A program made the translations under genes and the position numbers. Below, in pieces: positions 46,833-59,041 of a stretch of 64,000 bases of DNA. The notes under the pieces were generated by a model that had not been told where the DNA came from, ran no database searches, and saw only the letters and a program-made list of their open reading frames with translations. This DNA comes from Sophora flavescens (lineage: Eukaryota; Streptophyta; Magnoliopsida; Fabales; Fabaceae): contig CM061070.1 in NCBI GenBank assembly GCA_030762895.1, positions 104,036,554-104,100,553 on the forward strand, written 5' to 3'. Positions within the stretch are counted from its first letter, which is position 1; the number at the start of each line of letters is the position of its first letter.

Positions 46833-48920
46833 TAGATAATGAATTGTGCTGATCCATGTGAGCCTCATCCTCCCACACTCTCCAACTGTGAATCTGGTTT
46901 AAACTATTAGAGTTATTATGTCAGACAAAAATCCAGAATGATAACACCTAAATGTTTTACCCAGTACATCAATATATAGCCACCAAATTAAATAAAACCT
47001 AGAAATATCTCAACGATATTCTATCTTACTGAATAACACAATGGACAATCATTGACATTAACAATCAAATATAAGTACACAAATTTTTTGATTTTAATTT
47101 TAAGGACCGGGATTCGCTCCTGCCGCAGGAGGGTCTAGCGTTTTTTTTCCCACTATTGGGCCCGGTAACACCTATCGGGCCCAGGAACCATTCATCTACA
47201 CAAATCACAGCCGTCGATCTTGGCTGGAGCGGCGCTAGACGGGGGACTGACAGGAGCGAATCCGCTTTCTAATTTTAATGCACAATTTTTGTAAACCATC
47301 CACCAATCAGAAGTTATTACATTTACGACTTTTAAGGTAGCTATTGTGAGAGTGAAACATTTTTAATGACATGGGAATGCATAATCAGACGAATAGTCTA
47401 AAGTTTTTACACTAACAATGTATTCAAATTAAATCCATTTTTTAATAAAATTTATGCACAACAACTCATTTCCATATATTAATTTTCATAGGCACAATCT
47501 CCATACTAACACTTTGAATAATATTCTCTATACTTTTTTTGGTATTGCATAAAAAGTTTAAATGCATAACCTGGTCTATATACTATTTCCAGTCACTCCA
47601 TCTCAAGATACATTTCTCCCTAATTTTGATCGGCTTAACCATTTTGCATGATAATGCTTCATTGGACATGCATGATACGCCTTACATGGTTAAGTATCAA
47701 AATGGTAGTTTGACTGTTGAACCATTCCTCGAAAGGAAAAGTTTTATAAGTTCCATAATATTGGTGGAGCACTCTATCAATAACCTTGTGCTGTTGTGCA
47801 TGCTAAAAAATGTTCAACAGTAAATAAGCAGTAGAGAAAGGAATTGAACCTTGTGTATATGTTAGCATATACAATCTTGTCATAGACAATTGTTTTGTGG
47901 CAATTAGTTTTTTTGGTTTTGTTATGGTAATTTAATCAATATTAAATCTCTTCAACTTAATACTATCATTTGTTAGGTAAAGTAGTTCACCAAAAGCTTG
48001 CTAAGATCTATAAGTAAATGAGATAGGCATATTGCAGTCCTTCACTTACAGCAGAAAGACAATAAACATGCCACAAACTACTCTATATCATTGCTCCAAT
48101 AATGTTTAAGCATAGAAGAGAACAAGAAAACTCAACATGGCAAACCCAAGCAAGTTGATACAGAAAATTAATATTTGGCTCATTTTTTGCAGATATGATA
48201 AATGTGTGGCAGCAGGTCTCATCTGCATATAAAAAAAACAATATCTCACCTTTACAATTGCTAACAACATTGTTAGGCAACTGTAAGATATATGTGTTAC
48301 GGCCATGACAAAAATGAATCGGTGCAACTGCTCTAGACCTTCATATGAAACAAATGGTTCATAACCCTGAGCAACAAAACAAATTACAAATTAACCTACA
48401 TTAATTTAGATCAGTGAAAGCTAATGATAATCAAACTTAAAACATGTAAGGTATATTGCTCATACTTCTTTGCAGGAACTTCTATTTATGCCATTCAACA
48501 TCCTCCTAAGTAAGTGTGGGTAAGCAGAAGACATCGATAATTTACGTTCATGGGAGCCATTCTCTTCCATATCTTCATCAATCTCAGATCTAGTGCATGG
48601 AGCAAAAGCACTATTGTAGAACTTAGATGGAATGCAAATATTGGCTATCATGCTTGAGGTAGCTGTTAATAGGAGTGATATAAATCCAAGCAACATCAAC
48701 TCCGACGATAGAATTATAAAACAATGAGAGTTGATCAGCAAAAACGAGACAAGTAATATAAAATTAGTATAATGCAGAAAAGTGAGTAAGGACTAACAGA
48801 TCAAAAAAATTCATTCATCTTTACATTTGAAAGGATTTACAGTAGAAAGTAATGTACAGTACCTTCTTTCATCTTCTCCAAAGCTGCAAACAACGGTTTT
48901 CGATTAGTTTTCCTCAGCCA
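46833..48920 (-). pseudogene. MLO-like gene copy B, exons 2-5
   Basis: Exon 2 (48920-48863), exon 3 (48701-48466), exon 4 (48366-48250, GYEPFVSYEGLEQLHRFIF) and exon 5 (46893-46833, IHSWRVWEDEAHMDQHNSLS). Exon 5 is 61 bp and in frame, unlike copy A. The exon 3 acceptor is CGG instead of CAG (base 48703), so the normal 3' splice site is gone. The nearest AG, two bases downstream, would shift the frame. Confidence 0.92.
47098..47262. mobile_element. Intronic foldback MITE (copy B)
   Basis: The ends ccgggattcgctcctgcc and gacaggagcgaatccgcttt are inverted copies. The centre holds two gggccc-containing direct units absent from copy A's partner (28036-28175). Confidence 0.6.
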
Positions 48921-49063
48921 CTGCAGCCACAGAAAAAATATAACACATCAGATTTCATACCAAGGCTAACCATAAAAAAAGGGCTTATTCAACAACACCG
49001 AAAAAGGGATGGTTTAGACACTTGTAAGGTAAATATATACATGCGGCACTACAACAGATTAGA

Positions 49064-49345
49064 CTTTAGATAGCGTTTCCGTATGCCTTTTAATAGCGTT
49101 TGTAACCGCTATCTATTCTACCGCTATTAAAACTCGTTAGCAAAGATAGCATTTAGGAACTGCTATTAATAGGTGACTTTAGATAGCGTTTGTACACAGA
49201 AACGCTATCTAAAGTCAGACTTTAGATAGCGTTTCCTTATACAAACGCTATCTAAAGTCAGACTTTAGATAGCGTTTCCTTATACAAACGCTATCTAAAG
49301 TCTGACTTTAGATAGCGTTTGTACAAGGAAACGCTATCTAAAGCC
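49064..49345. repeat. CACTA 2 subterminal palindromes, left end
   Basis: Alternating GATAGCGTTT and AAACGCTATC units with GACTTTA flanks form several near-perfect hairpins, one after another. Confidence 0.88.
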
Positions 49346-50059
49346 CTTTTTTTTTTTAATTTTATTTCTTAACTTTTACATCCATTATTCCTGCATATTT
49401 ACACCAAAAAACCACAATTGTTGCAATCAACACAATTGTTCAAAATGTGTTCAAAATATAAGTGTTCAATGCAAGACCGCATGTGTTTGTGCAAAGAAAC
49501 CAAGAACTATACAATCAAAGTGCAACACTCTATACAAAGAACTATATATATATATAACCGGATATAAGTACACCACTCTGTTTCTAAAGTATTCAAATTC
49601 ACACGAGTAAGACAAAATCAAAGTGCAGCAACTATACCAGATCTCAATCCTTAAGAAACCAAAATCGTAAAAAACCAACATACATCTACAATTAATCTAC
49701 ATTTACAGCTTCTGTTTGTTTTTCATGAGACCAAGACAACACCAAAGTAATGTGTCGAAATGTGATCCAAAGACTCTGTAGCATACATACTGCATTTCCA
49801 CCACAAAGACTAACTTTTTACATTGGGATACAAAGCAGACTAATTAGGTAAATACTACTTGTAGCAAGAAACAGAATTCAAATCAAGCATTAACAAAGTG
49901 TAACAAAAATAATAAGTTTGAACTTATTTTCTCCTAGCAATGCACATCAACTCGAAGGCATGTACCAAGGAAAAACAAATACATAGATAGTTTGGGGTTG
50001 ATAAATATAAAGCATTTTTCACATACCAATGAGTATTGCTGCAACTACTGTGATCAATT

Positions 50060-52483
50060 TGACATAATCAAACGAACTTTTCAACAATATAGCGACACCA
50101 CTCTTCCTTGACTTCGAGATAGTTGAGCGAGTGGAGTATGTGGAGCATTTGAAGTCGAGGAAGTCTTTGCGACATAAAAATTAAATAAATTAAGTTACAA
50201 TTGCTAAAACATTTGAACAAATCACGCTTAAAAGCTAAGTAAACAACATACCGCCATTGGTATTTTAACTTGGTTCTCGCAAGATAGTCTCCTTCATGAA
50301 ACGCATGACATAGTACCCACAATCTGATCTTGTTGGGTTGTCTTGGGCACTATAAAAAATAAAATAGTAAATCAATATAGTTTTTTTTATCTAATTGCGC
50401 ATTAAGTTTTTGCAAATATACCTGTATCTCAATCCATTTAATGTTGGTTGCCTTTAAACGCGGCACCTTAGCTCCGGATATTTGCGCGATAAACTTGCAA
50501 ACCACTAATCACAAAATCAAACAGACTTCATTAAGAAACATATTTTCAATCATCACAAACACACGCATGCTCACGTATCGAACATAATCATAGAAAATCA
50601 GAAATATAAAAACATGCTTACGTATCGAACGCATTCTTTAATTCAGGCGATCCCTAGGATCAACATACAAGGGATCCAGATAGTAAATAATCTCTTCAAC
50701 AATATTTATCGCAAGACAAAGACCCAATGATTCCTACAAAAATGTTGAGATAACAAATCCTAAGCACCTCAACTTTTATGTAATTCATTATTGTGAATTA
50801 AGTCCTATAGGATAAGCGACTCACCCAACATTGCATGGCGCTAAAAACAAGGGCTGATATTCTCTTTCTTTAGTTGCAAACCTGGTCAGCTAGATACGTT
50901 GTCTGTGAATCCCTCCCGAAGTAGCCGTATGTATTTGTTTGGTGTGGGGACAAGAACAGAAACCTCCTCGTTATTTCCTTTGGAAGCAACAATTCTTCAT
51001 ACAAATACCTTCAATTAAAATATAAAAATGGATTACACCAATGACATACATCAATATTTAAATGGAAAGACTAAAAAATATTGTACACTTTAAACCTGAT
51101 TTATTACCCGATATATGCGGAAATAACGGAGGCGGATACCCATTCATGATTTACAACTTCTCCGGATATTTTCAGTATTGAGCATCTCAATGAAATGGTT
51201 GCCAAAAATATTTTGTTCCATCTCTACGTACAATTGGTCAGCATTTTTCATATTCTTTCGTTCATGTGTTTTAAGGAAATTCAAATATTCCGGAGAAGTT
51301 GTAGTTGAACCAACTGTAGGTGGGTTGGCCTCGAGTTGCCTCCTTTATTTTCTGGGGTTGTAATTGACTCCTTTGTATATCCAGACACTCTGCCCTTGCC
51401 TTTAGCTTTTGCGGGTGCCTGGAAATTTTGCATTTCAATATGCCAGTTAGTGATCAACTAATGTAATCCATATATGCCGTATATGAAAAGGTGGAAAAAT
51501 GCAATTACATACCATATTAATTACAACCACGAGATCAATTGGCCATGCCACATAAGTACCTATTGCATCTCCTACTGTCATCACATCTGCATCAACGATA
51601 GGTACCGCAATGGCGCATCCCCTCGGTTGCAACATCAACTCCAACTTTCACATGGTTAAGGGTACTGGTCCAAAGTGTGCGATGTAACACCCGACTCATT
51701 GTATACTTTACCCATAGCAACCATACGATAGTTTGGGGTCGATAAATATAGCTGACATGAGTTGACGCCCTAATCCAATGATAGATTAATAAGCTGTGAA
51801 TTAAGGCATCCAATTGAATGTATTTAACTGCGAATGCAATACTAGTAAAAAAAAAAGGCATGCATTACCTCTGGAAGCCTGCTGGCAGATGGTAGAGTGC
51901 AACTATCTTTGACGCTTGCTTGGGCTGTGAAATTAGCCTGCCTCTCCTCATCATCCTTTTGTTTCAGCTTTTCTTCCAAAATGTTCAATCTATCAGAGAG
52001 TTGAGACACCAATGTCTCCCACTTTTTCGTTTCCGAGTTATTTCTTGCACGACCTTCGGGTGGGAAGTAATCTTTTTGTGAGACGCCGAAACCCACACCC
52101 CTAACACGCCCAGGGTTCTCTGGCACACCTATGGCTTTGGCAAGAATATCCTGGCGACCAAAGTCTTCTATCTCTCCCTCTACTGCAGACTGTGACAGTT
52201 CCTCCTGACACATAGTTATTGGTGAAATGCAAATGTTAAAATTATTATATATTATCATATGAAAATAACAATTGATAATGTAATCGTTAGTCTACTAACA
52301 CATTTATTCCACACGGTCTGCGTATTTTTGTTGTCAATTACACCCGCCTTGTTTTCGCGGGCTTTCCTCCACACAATATGGCGTTTAATTTTCTTAACTT
52401 CTGGCCCCGCCTCCTGTATCTGTATATTGAGATAATATAAATTAACCAAACAGTTTAAAAGTCATATTTACCACAAATGCAGT

Positions 52484-52565
<82 letters not shown>

Positions 52566-53380
52566 CCAATTCATCCTCAATGTCGCATACCCTTTACGTG
52601 ATGCTTTGTAAGGGCATGCGAGGATCTAACGCCTGTTACGATTTTCATTGCTTAATTTCTATTCGAGACACATATAAGTAATATTAATACATGGTTAATG
52701 TCATATGTACGTATTGCTATAAAATTATAAGGACTAACGTGATATTAAACATACCAGGAATTGAGCATCTCCTGTGCGTATTGCTATAAAATCTGTCCAC
52801 TCATCCCTTGATATGTGTGGATATTTTGATGGAGGCTCCTCATTGATATTCCCGTTGGCATCTCTTAGAAATTTTTTGGTCAATCTAGTTCTGAATGCCC
52901 TATGTAGGTTACCGACTTCCTGAAGTACAAATTTTTCCGAGATTCATCAACATTAAAAGACATCTGCAAAACAATATAAACAACGTGTCAAAGTAAGTAT
53001 GTTTACATAGTTTACAATATAATTTATAAATTTTAACAATTACCTGTACATCAGCCCATATGCTCTCTTTGAAACCATCCAAAGCTTCATCCTTCCAATT
53101 AGAACAAATAATTGGGACCGTTTGCCGAACAACGGCCCCAATGTAACTCTTCAATATTTTACCATTAGCACGAATAGGTTGGTCCAAAGAATTCCATTCA
53201 ACCTAATAAAAATAATAAAGTAATTAAATCTAGATATCAAACAACATTATGAAATCCTTAGATTAGTAAGTAAATTACATCAAATTTTTGTCCTTTACTC
53301 CGTGCGCGGATGACCGCCTTCATAATTGTTGGCCCACGTCTCGCCGCTTTGGCATCACTAGAATTACTTGAAGATGCCAT
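50060..53380 (-). pseudogene. CACTA 2 second gene: Ptta-type protein with Ulp1-like protease
   Basis: ATG at 53380 begins MASSSNSSDAKAARRGPTIM, with a GT donor after KGQKFD. The next exon has the ILKSYIGAVVRQTVPIIC segment (53187-52909). Then come a Ptta-like and coiled-coil exon (LVSQLSDRLNILEEKLKQKD, 52258-51842), a domain with DADVMTVGDAIGTYVAWPID (about 51600-51450), and the Ulp1/C48 protease end with SDCGYYVMRFMKE (catalytic Cys near 50320) and EWCRYIVEKFV (about 50080). Exon joins are not proved. It is probably a nuclear transposon-encoded protein. Confidence 0.75.
52485..52562. repeat. (TA)n microsatellite
   Basis: About 75 bp of almost pure TA repeat lies in an intron of the CACTA 2 second gene. 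Confidence 0.95.
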
Positions 53381-53580
53381 TTACCTACAAAAATATTAGA
53401 TACAAGTAAAACATCAATGGACATTAATATAACATTAATTGATGCAAAATATAAAACAACTATGAATAACAAAATCAACACTAGCATTACCGGAAGATGC
53501 TAACTATAATATAAAAGGATCGGAAAGTTCATTTAAACACAAACACTACATACATGTTTAAGTCAACCTTTTTCTTTTCT

Positions 53581-54817
53581 TCATTTGATTGAGATTTGTT
53601 TGTCCTTTATTAGTACGAAATGGTGGATTGACCAAAAGCCCTCATCATGATCATCTCTCATATACATACCATCATCCCTAGTTGGATCAATCTCAAGTGA
53701 TTGTAATGTCCCGACGAAAGGATCATCTTCAATATCAACATCTCGATGGTCTTGATCATCAACATTAGTAATTATTTTGTTAGTCAAAAGAACAATGGAC
53801 CTTTTCATATCAGCTGGATCAGTGACATAGAACACTTGTTGAGCTTGAGATGCTAATATAAAAGGCTCATCTTTATACCCCACCCTATTAAGATCCACCT
53901 GCATGAACCCTGACTCATCAATCTGAACACCGTTATTATTGTCAACCCAGTTGCAACCAAACACACCAACCTTAAACTTTGTGTAATCCAACTCCCATAT
54001 GCGTTCAATGACGCCTAAGTATGACATATTTGCATATATCGGGTTTCTGTCTTTGGCACTTGAGATATGCATCGACTGAGCTACTAGAGTCACACCACTG
54101 TTTTGCATTGTACTCCGACCATCTTGTTCTTTTGTATAGAATGTGTACCCATTAATTTGATAACCGTGGTAAGAGAACACATGCAAACTTGGACCTTTGG
54201 CTAACCATCTCAATCTATTTGAAACTGAAGTATCATTTTCAGTCAACTCTGTATAAATGTGATCTCTTAGCCACGTTATAAAACAACGATTGTGTTCTCT
54301 AGTTAGCCAATTTTGATTCTTATTTGGATACAAACTCTTAAGCATGTCCTTGTGTTTTTCAACATATGGCTCAACCTCATCGGCATTGTGCAGAACATAT
54401 AAGTGTGCTTGCTCCCATTCTGTCCTTGTTATAGTCACTATTTCATTTCCAGTAATTCCTTGCCCCATCATTCTCCATGTGTGACGAGACTTTGGCAGCC
54501 CTATAGATTCAGCATTGGATAGGTATTCGGTACAGAATTCAACAGCTTCTTCGACAATATACCGTTCAACAATACAACCTTCCGTCGTGATCGGTTTTCA
54601 CATACCCTTTTAATATCTTCATATAACGCTCAATCGGGTACATCCATCTCATATAAGCTGGCCCACACAGTTGTGTCTCTCTAACAAGGTGAATGGTTAG
54701 ATGAACCATTATGTCAAAGAATGAAGGTGGAAAGTACATCTCAAGCTCGCATAAAGTCACAACAATTTCTCTTTGCAATGATGGCAACTTCCCAGGGTCA
54801 ATCACTTTTCGATCCAT
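53581..54817 (-). pseudogene. CACTA 2 TNP2 C-terminal part (core missing)
   Basis: The DUF4218-type segment (54817-54566, LCELEMYFPPSFFDIMVHLTIHL...YMRWMYPIERYMK) and the DUF4216-type segment (54471-53581, AKGPSLHVFSYHGYQINGYTF and the STMQNSGVTLVAQS stretch) are well preserved. A frame break lies between them near 54585. Upstream, where the Transposase_21 core and zinc region should be (about 1.8 kb in CACTA 1), there is only non-coding sequence and the CACGGCC cluster. This copy cannot encode a full transposase. Confidence 0.85.
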
Positions 54818-55119
54818 GCTTTTCCGATCTACAAAAATATTTATTAAACATATTTACTTTGAGTTTAGAGTGGTTGAGGTCTACATGCAATGTATACAGA
54901 TTAAAGGAATGAAAGGCTGCAAACAAAACACATTGTCGCTGAGTATTGCTGAAGGAACCAGTGTCAGCTTGTTGATGAGTGTGATTCCACATCATCTTTG
55001 TCTATCATTTTGCATGCATTTTCATGTAGTTTAGGCATATTTTTATTAGATTTTAGGTTAATTTTCCTTTGGAACGGGTAAGGCGGTTTTCGTGTGTTGT
55101 TTTGCAGATATCAAGGGTA

Positions 55120-55500
55120 AAATGCTCAAGATCAACCATGATGAAGTTTGGATAAAGATAGGGCTTTAAAAGTGCAGAAAATGAGCCAAACAGAGTCCAT
55201 CACGGCCTAGCCGTGATGCCCATCACGGCCATGATCGAGCAAAACTGAAAAAGAAGAAAGGCTGAAGTCGAGTCCTGTCACGGCCTGGCCGTGATATCCA
55301 TCACTACCGTGACCCAAAACCACCACAAGTCGAGCACATCACGGCCCGGTAGTGAAATTCTTCACGGCCATAACGAGGGCTCGCGACGCGAGCATAGGCT
55401 CGCCTCGCGAGAGACTGGAATTTCGCAGAGCAACCGAAGCAGAGACCGTCACGGCTGGCCGTGATATCCATCACGGCCGTGACCCAAAACCACCAAAATC
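55120..55500. repeat. CACGGCCGTGA palindrome cluster in CACTA 2
   Basis: Repeats of catcacggcctagccgtgat and tcacggccgtgacc follow a lead-in (gcagaaaatgagccaaacagag) matching CACTA 1 at about 38565. The preceding 300 bp resembles LTR-retrotransposon leader sequence (inference). Confidence 0.7.
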
Positions 55501-57160
55501 TGAGCATTGTTCTGCATAAGATTTCAAGATATCAAATAAAGATAATCGGAAGTCATTGTTCGCATAAGATCCATGAACCCTATCCCACATGAAATCAAGT
55601 CCCTAAGCATTTGACCACCTAATCTAAAAGAAAAGGAATAAATAGAAAAGGCAAAGTTAAACTTTAAATAGTAAAAGCTTTCAAGTTCTCTTCATGTTCA
55701 CATTTCTTCAACCAAAACTCATCCGTTTTGTTTTTTCGAAATGTAAATCCATTACATAATGAAACAAGAAAGTGAAGCCAAGATTGATCACAAGCTAATC
55801 ACATAGAGTGGTGAATACTGATCCAAAAGCAACAAAATAAAAACAATGCACCAATGAAATCCCTTTTATCCCTCAAAACAAAATAACGACCATTCTTGAC
55901 ACAAGCACATTTAATCGAAAAATTGTCCAAGGAAACAATAACCAAAATTCACATTCAAAATTTGTGTTCAAATATCACGATCGATATTAGAAAGAGTGTT
56001 ACCTGAACCCAACAAGAAAGCCAAGAGAAGTGTCCCATTGACTTGATGACTCGGCGCAAGACAGCCCTGAAAGAGGAGCAAAGGAACAATGAGAGGGAGC
56101 AGAAACCGCAAAACGACATTGTGAAAGTGTGAACTATGAAACTAATAGATTTTATATGAAGGGAGCAGAAACTGCTGAAACAACATTACATCTCGAGTTA
56201 TCTTCCACTCCACGTAACACTATGAAAGTGTGAAACTAAAACTACAACTATTCGAATGGAATCCATATTCAACTCATCAAAACCACAACCCCGATTGTAA
56301 TGTTAAGTACTCGGAGGATTCCAATGCAAATGGAGTAGAATTTGCTAGTTGAACTAACATGGATTTTAAGTGTAATTTTAGTATAAAGCTACTGAGCATT
56401 GTTCACATTCTCTCTCGAGGCCAAGTGAGAACCCAACTTTGCCATAACCATGCTCTATCCACATGAGTTTAAGCTAGATCTACATATATAATGGTTTCTC
56501 AAAACTTATGAAGCCAAAACAGGATTGCCATATGCACAACTTCATCAAGCTTTTGTTGTGTATCATCCTATAGGATTACCACGTTAAATAATCATGAAAT
56601 TTTCTTAAACTACCCCATAAAACTTCAAAAAAAAAAAATGTTTTGGTTTCATAAGTTTTGATGAAGTTGTGCATATTTGAAAGGCAAAAGGAAATTATAT
56701 CAAGAACAATATGGCACAAGAGATGCCACAAAGAGAAGTGACAGAGAGTAACAAAGCTAGTGATCACAACCTTTCACCAAACCAACAACAAAGAATCAAA
56801 CCCCGACCCATAGCACACAAAACAAACAAGGGGCAAACTGAAAGATCAATATAAGTGCATAAAAAAGTTAACAAGATGAGTTGTAGGCAACAAGAACCCA
56901 TAGAACAGAGCCACAAGAGCTTTGCACCAAAGAGAGCGACACCGCAACAACAAAGAAATAACCTGCAACTGAGCTAACCCAACGAAACCTGCTAGTATGA
57001 TTTAAGTTCTTTCTCTTTCGGAGTAGCAGCGGCGAGCAATGGCGAAGACCTAAGAAATGAGGAAGGAAAAAGAGATGGCATGCGAGAGGGAAGGAAACAG
57101 TAGAATGAAAATGAGGAAGAAACAGGGAGGGAAGGACGAGCGCGCGTCTAATTTTATCGG
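55501..57160. other. Non-coding interior of CACTA 2
   Basis: No conserved frame was recognised. It may contain untranslated leader and promoter of the deleted transposase gene. Confidence 0.4.
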
Positions 57161-57164
57161 GAAG

Positions 57165-57450
57165 ACCTAAGATAGCGTTTCCTACAGGAAACGCTATCTT
57201 AGGTGATACCTAAGATAGCGTTTCCTGAAGGAAACGCTATCTTAGGTATCACCTAAGATAGCGTTTCCGTGTGGAACCGCTATCTTTTCCTAAGTGACAC
57301 TTTTAATAGCGGTTCCACACGGAAACGCTATCTTAGGTTATACCTAAGATAGCGTTTCCCTTAGGGAAACGCTATTAAAAGTCCCCCATCACTTTTAATA
57401 GCATTTCCACACGGAAATGCTATTAAAGGTGCGTTATTAAAAGTCTATTT
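57165..57450. repeat. CACTA 2 subterminal palindromes, right end
   Basis: GATAGCGTTTCC and GGAAACGCTATC units, some as AATAGCGGTT variants, alternate as hairpins and mirror the left end at 49064-49345. Confidence 0.88.
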
Positions 57451-57719
57451 TGTTGTAGTGGGGTCCAATTGTATTTCGAAGAGAGAGAGCTTACTTACAT
57501 GCCAATTGATGCAGATCCAGACAAATTAGTTATTATAGACATACATTAAATCCATAAATGGAGTTTCTCACAACATTTGAATAGTTGTTGGGCAAAATGT
57601 GTTTTTTTGGTTTTGTTTTCTCTTTTCATTGTTTTCTCTCTGCCCTTCATCCACTCAATTTCACAAACAAGAATGATATCAGCTCTCAAGTCAGCCTTAT
57701 AAGTACTAGCAATACTCAC

Positions 57720-57845
57720 ATTGCTTAAACTGTGAATGGAGCGCTCCACAAGCAAGGAGACAGCAACAAAGATGGTCAACACAGTGGCAACAGACCATGT
57801 TGGAGTCAAGGCAAGTGACCGTGTTTCTTTTACATTTTCAGCCAT
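57720..57845 (-). pseudogene. MLO-like gene copy B, exon 1
   Basis: ATG at 57845 begins MAENVKETRSLALTPTWSVA and continues through TVLTIFVAVSLLVERSIHSLSN, the extracellular N-terminus and first transmembrane helix of an MLO protein. It is 42 codons, phase 0, with a GTGAGT donor at 57719. The next exon is at 48920, nearly 9 kb away because CACTA 2 sits in intron 1. This is the only exon 1 in the window; copy A's counterpart lies in or beyond the N gap. The exon itself is intact and the strongest part of the MLO call. Confidence 0.93.
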
Positions 57846-58420
57846 TCTGGAGTAACCAAATCAAGGACCAAACCTTGAACAAGACCATTCCTTAAAAAAG
57901 TTTCATGCCAACTTCTTCATAGGACTTGGTCTCTTAGAAGATCAACTTGAAAATTATACAAACAGAACTTGTAGTACTTGCAGTGCAGTGCTTAATCAAC
58001 CTATAACTTACCAGGATGAAACCGGATCCTATAAATGGAAATCCTAATGGTATCTTTCACCAACAAAAATTAGCAATTTGCTATCTTGATTCCTTGTTTA
58101 CACACAAAGATAGGGGAATAGGGCCCAAAAGAGAGCTCCAATTATTTCCTGTCTCTTTACCAGATTCTCTCTACAATACAAATGTTCCATTGACTCCCAG
58201 GTTTGAGCATAAGACACAGATCAATAGCACATGCCAACAGAGAGAACTTAGGCAAAGCCCCCAAATGAGAGAGGAAAGGTCTCAGCTTTTCTCCCAATAT
58301 GTCCCACACTGCAAAGTACCAACCAACCACCTTAACTAAAACACTGTTAGGAATCTAGGCAGAGTGAAAACTGAAGAGAGATCTCTTTCTTTCCCTCAAA
58401 CCAAAGCCGCGTTATAAAAA
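57846..58420 (-). promoter_or_regulatory. 5' flank of MLO copy B (leader and promoter region)
   Basis: This lies immediately upstream of the initiator ATG on the minus strand. No coding sequence was seen and I could not place a TATA box or transcription start with confidence. Confidence 0.35.
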
Positions 58421-58990
58421 AACTAATTTAAAAAAGTATACGTAATTTTAAAACAAGGCCAAATTTGTCATTTTATATAACATAAATAAACTGAAAAAAT
58501 AAAAAATAAAAACAAAAATAAAAAAAATTAATTTAAAAAATAATAAAATATGAAATATAAAGTGAAAATAAAATATTAATATACAAATATAGAATTAATT
58601 TGAATTAATAAAAATATTAAAAATAATTTTATTTTATCACAAGACTAATTTTATTATTTTATATTATTTTAAAAAACTGAGAAATAGAAAAAATATTCTT
58701 ATAATTAATTATATATTCTTACAAGGGTAATTTTGTTATTTTATATAATTTTAATAATTTAAAATATAAAAAAACTAAAATCTAATAAAATAGGAAAATA
58801 TTTACAATAAAAACGAAAATTTTAAAATTCATATTCAAATTGTAATGTTATCTAGTTAGTTATCTGGTGGACATCAAACGCCGGATAGGAGAACAACTTA
58901 TTATGCTTATATCCTATCCTACTCCTATCCTGCTATCTTATTCTATCAGCCCCTATCTTATCCTGACCACCAAACGAGCCCTAAAAGGAC
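58421..58990. other. AT-rich DNA ending in a MITE-like terminus
   Basis: 58430-58850 is very AT-rich without structure. From 58858 to 58983, cgccggataggag, repeated ctatcctat units and a terminal accaccaaacgagccc resemble one end of a common plant MITE. I did not find its other end. Confidence 0.35.
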
Positions 58991-59041
58991 TATAAATTTT
59001 GAAGTGCACAAATCCAAATAGCCTTAAGTATTTTCTATAAA

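Larger units (their letters stand above)
49047..57460 (-). mobile_element. CACTA (En/Spm) DNA transposon 2, in MLO intron 1 of copy B
   Basis: The ends CACTACAACAGATTAGAC and GTCTATTTTGTTGTAGTG are inverted repeats with CACTA termini. The flanks (cgg before, ggg after) are an imperfect 3-bp target duplication. Copy A has the empty site at about 29948. The 8.4-kb element carries on its minus strand only the C-terminal part of TNP2, a Ptta/Ulp1 gene, and subterminal palindromes. It belongs to a different family from CACTA 1, with different ends and subterminal motif. Confidence 0.94.
30501..57512. repeat. Duplicated block, copy B
   Basis: This aligns with copy A (8238-30000) across 30501-30827, 40054-40085, 40902-41964, 42465-49046 and 57461-57512. 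The unaligned parts are private insertions: two CACTA elements and two MITEs. Copy B also lacks about 418 bp present in A (9518-9935). Confidence 0.9.

Noticed and set aside
58016..58339. 107-residue frame upstream of MLO copy B
   Set aside because: No domain or codon signal; it lies in the MLO 5' flank and is probably chance.
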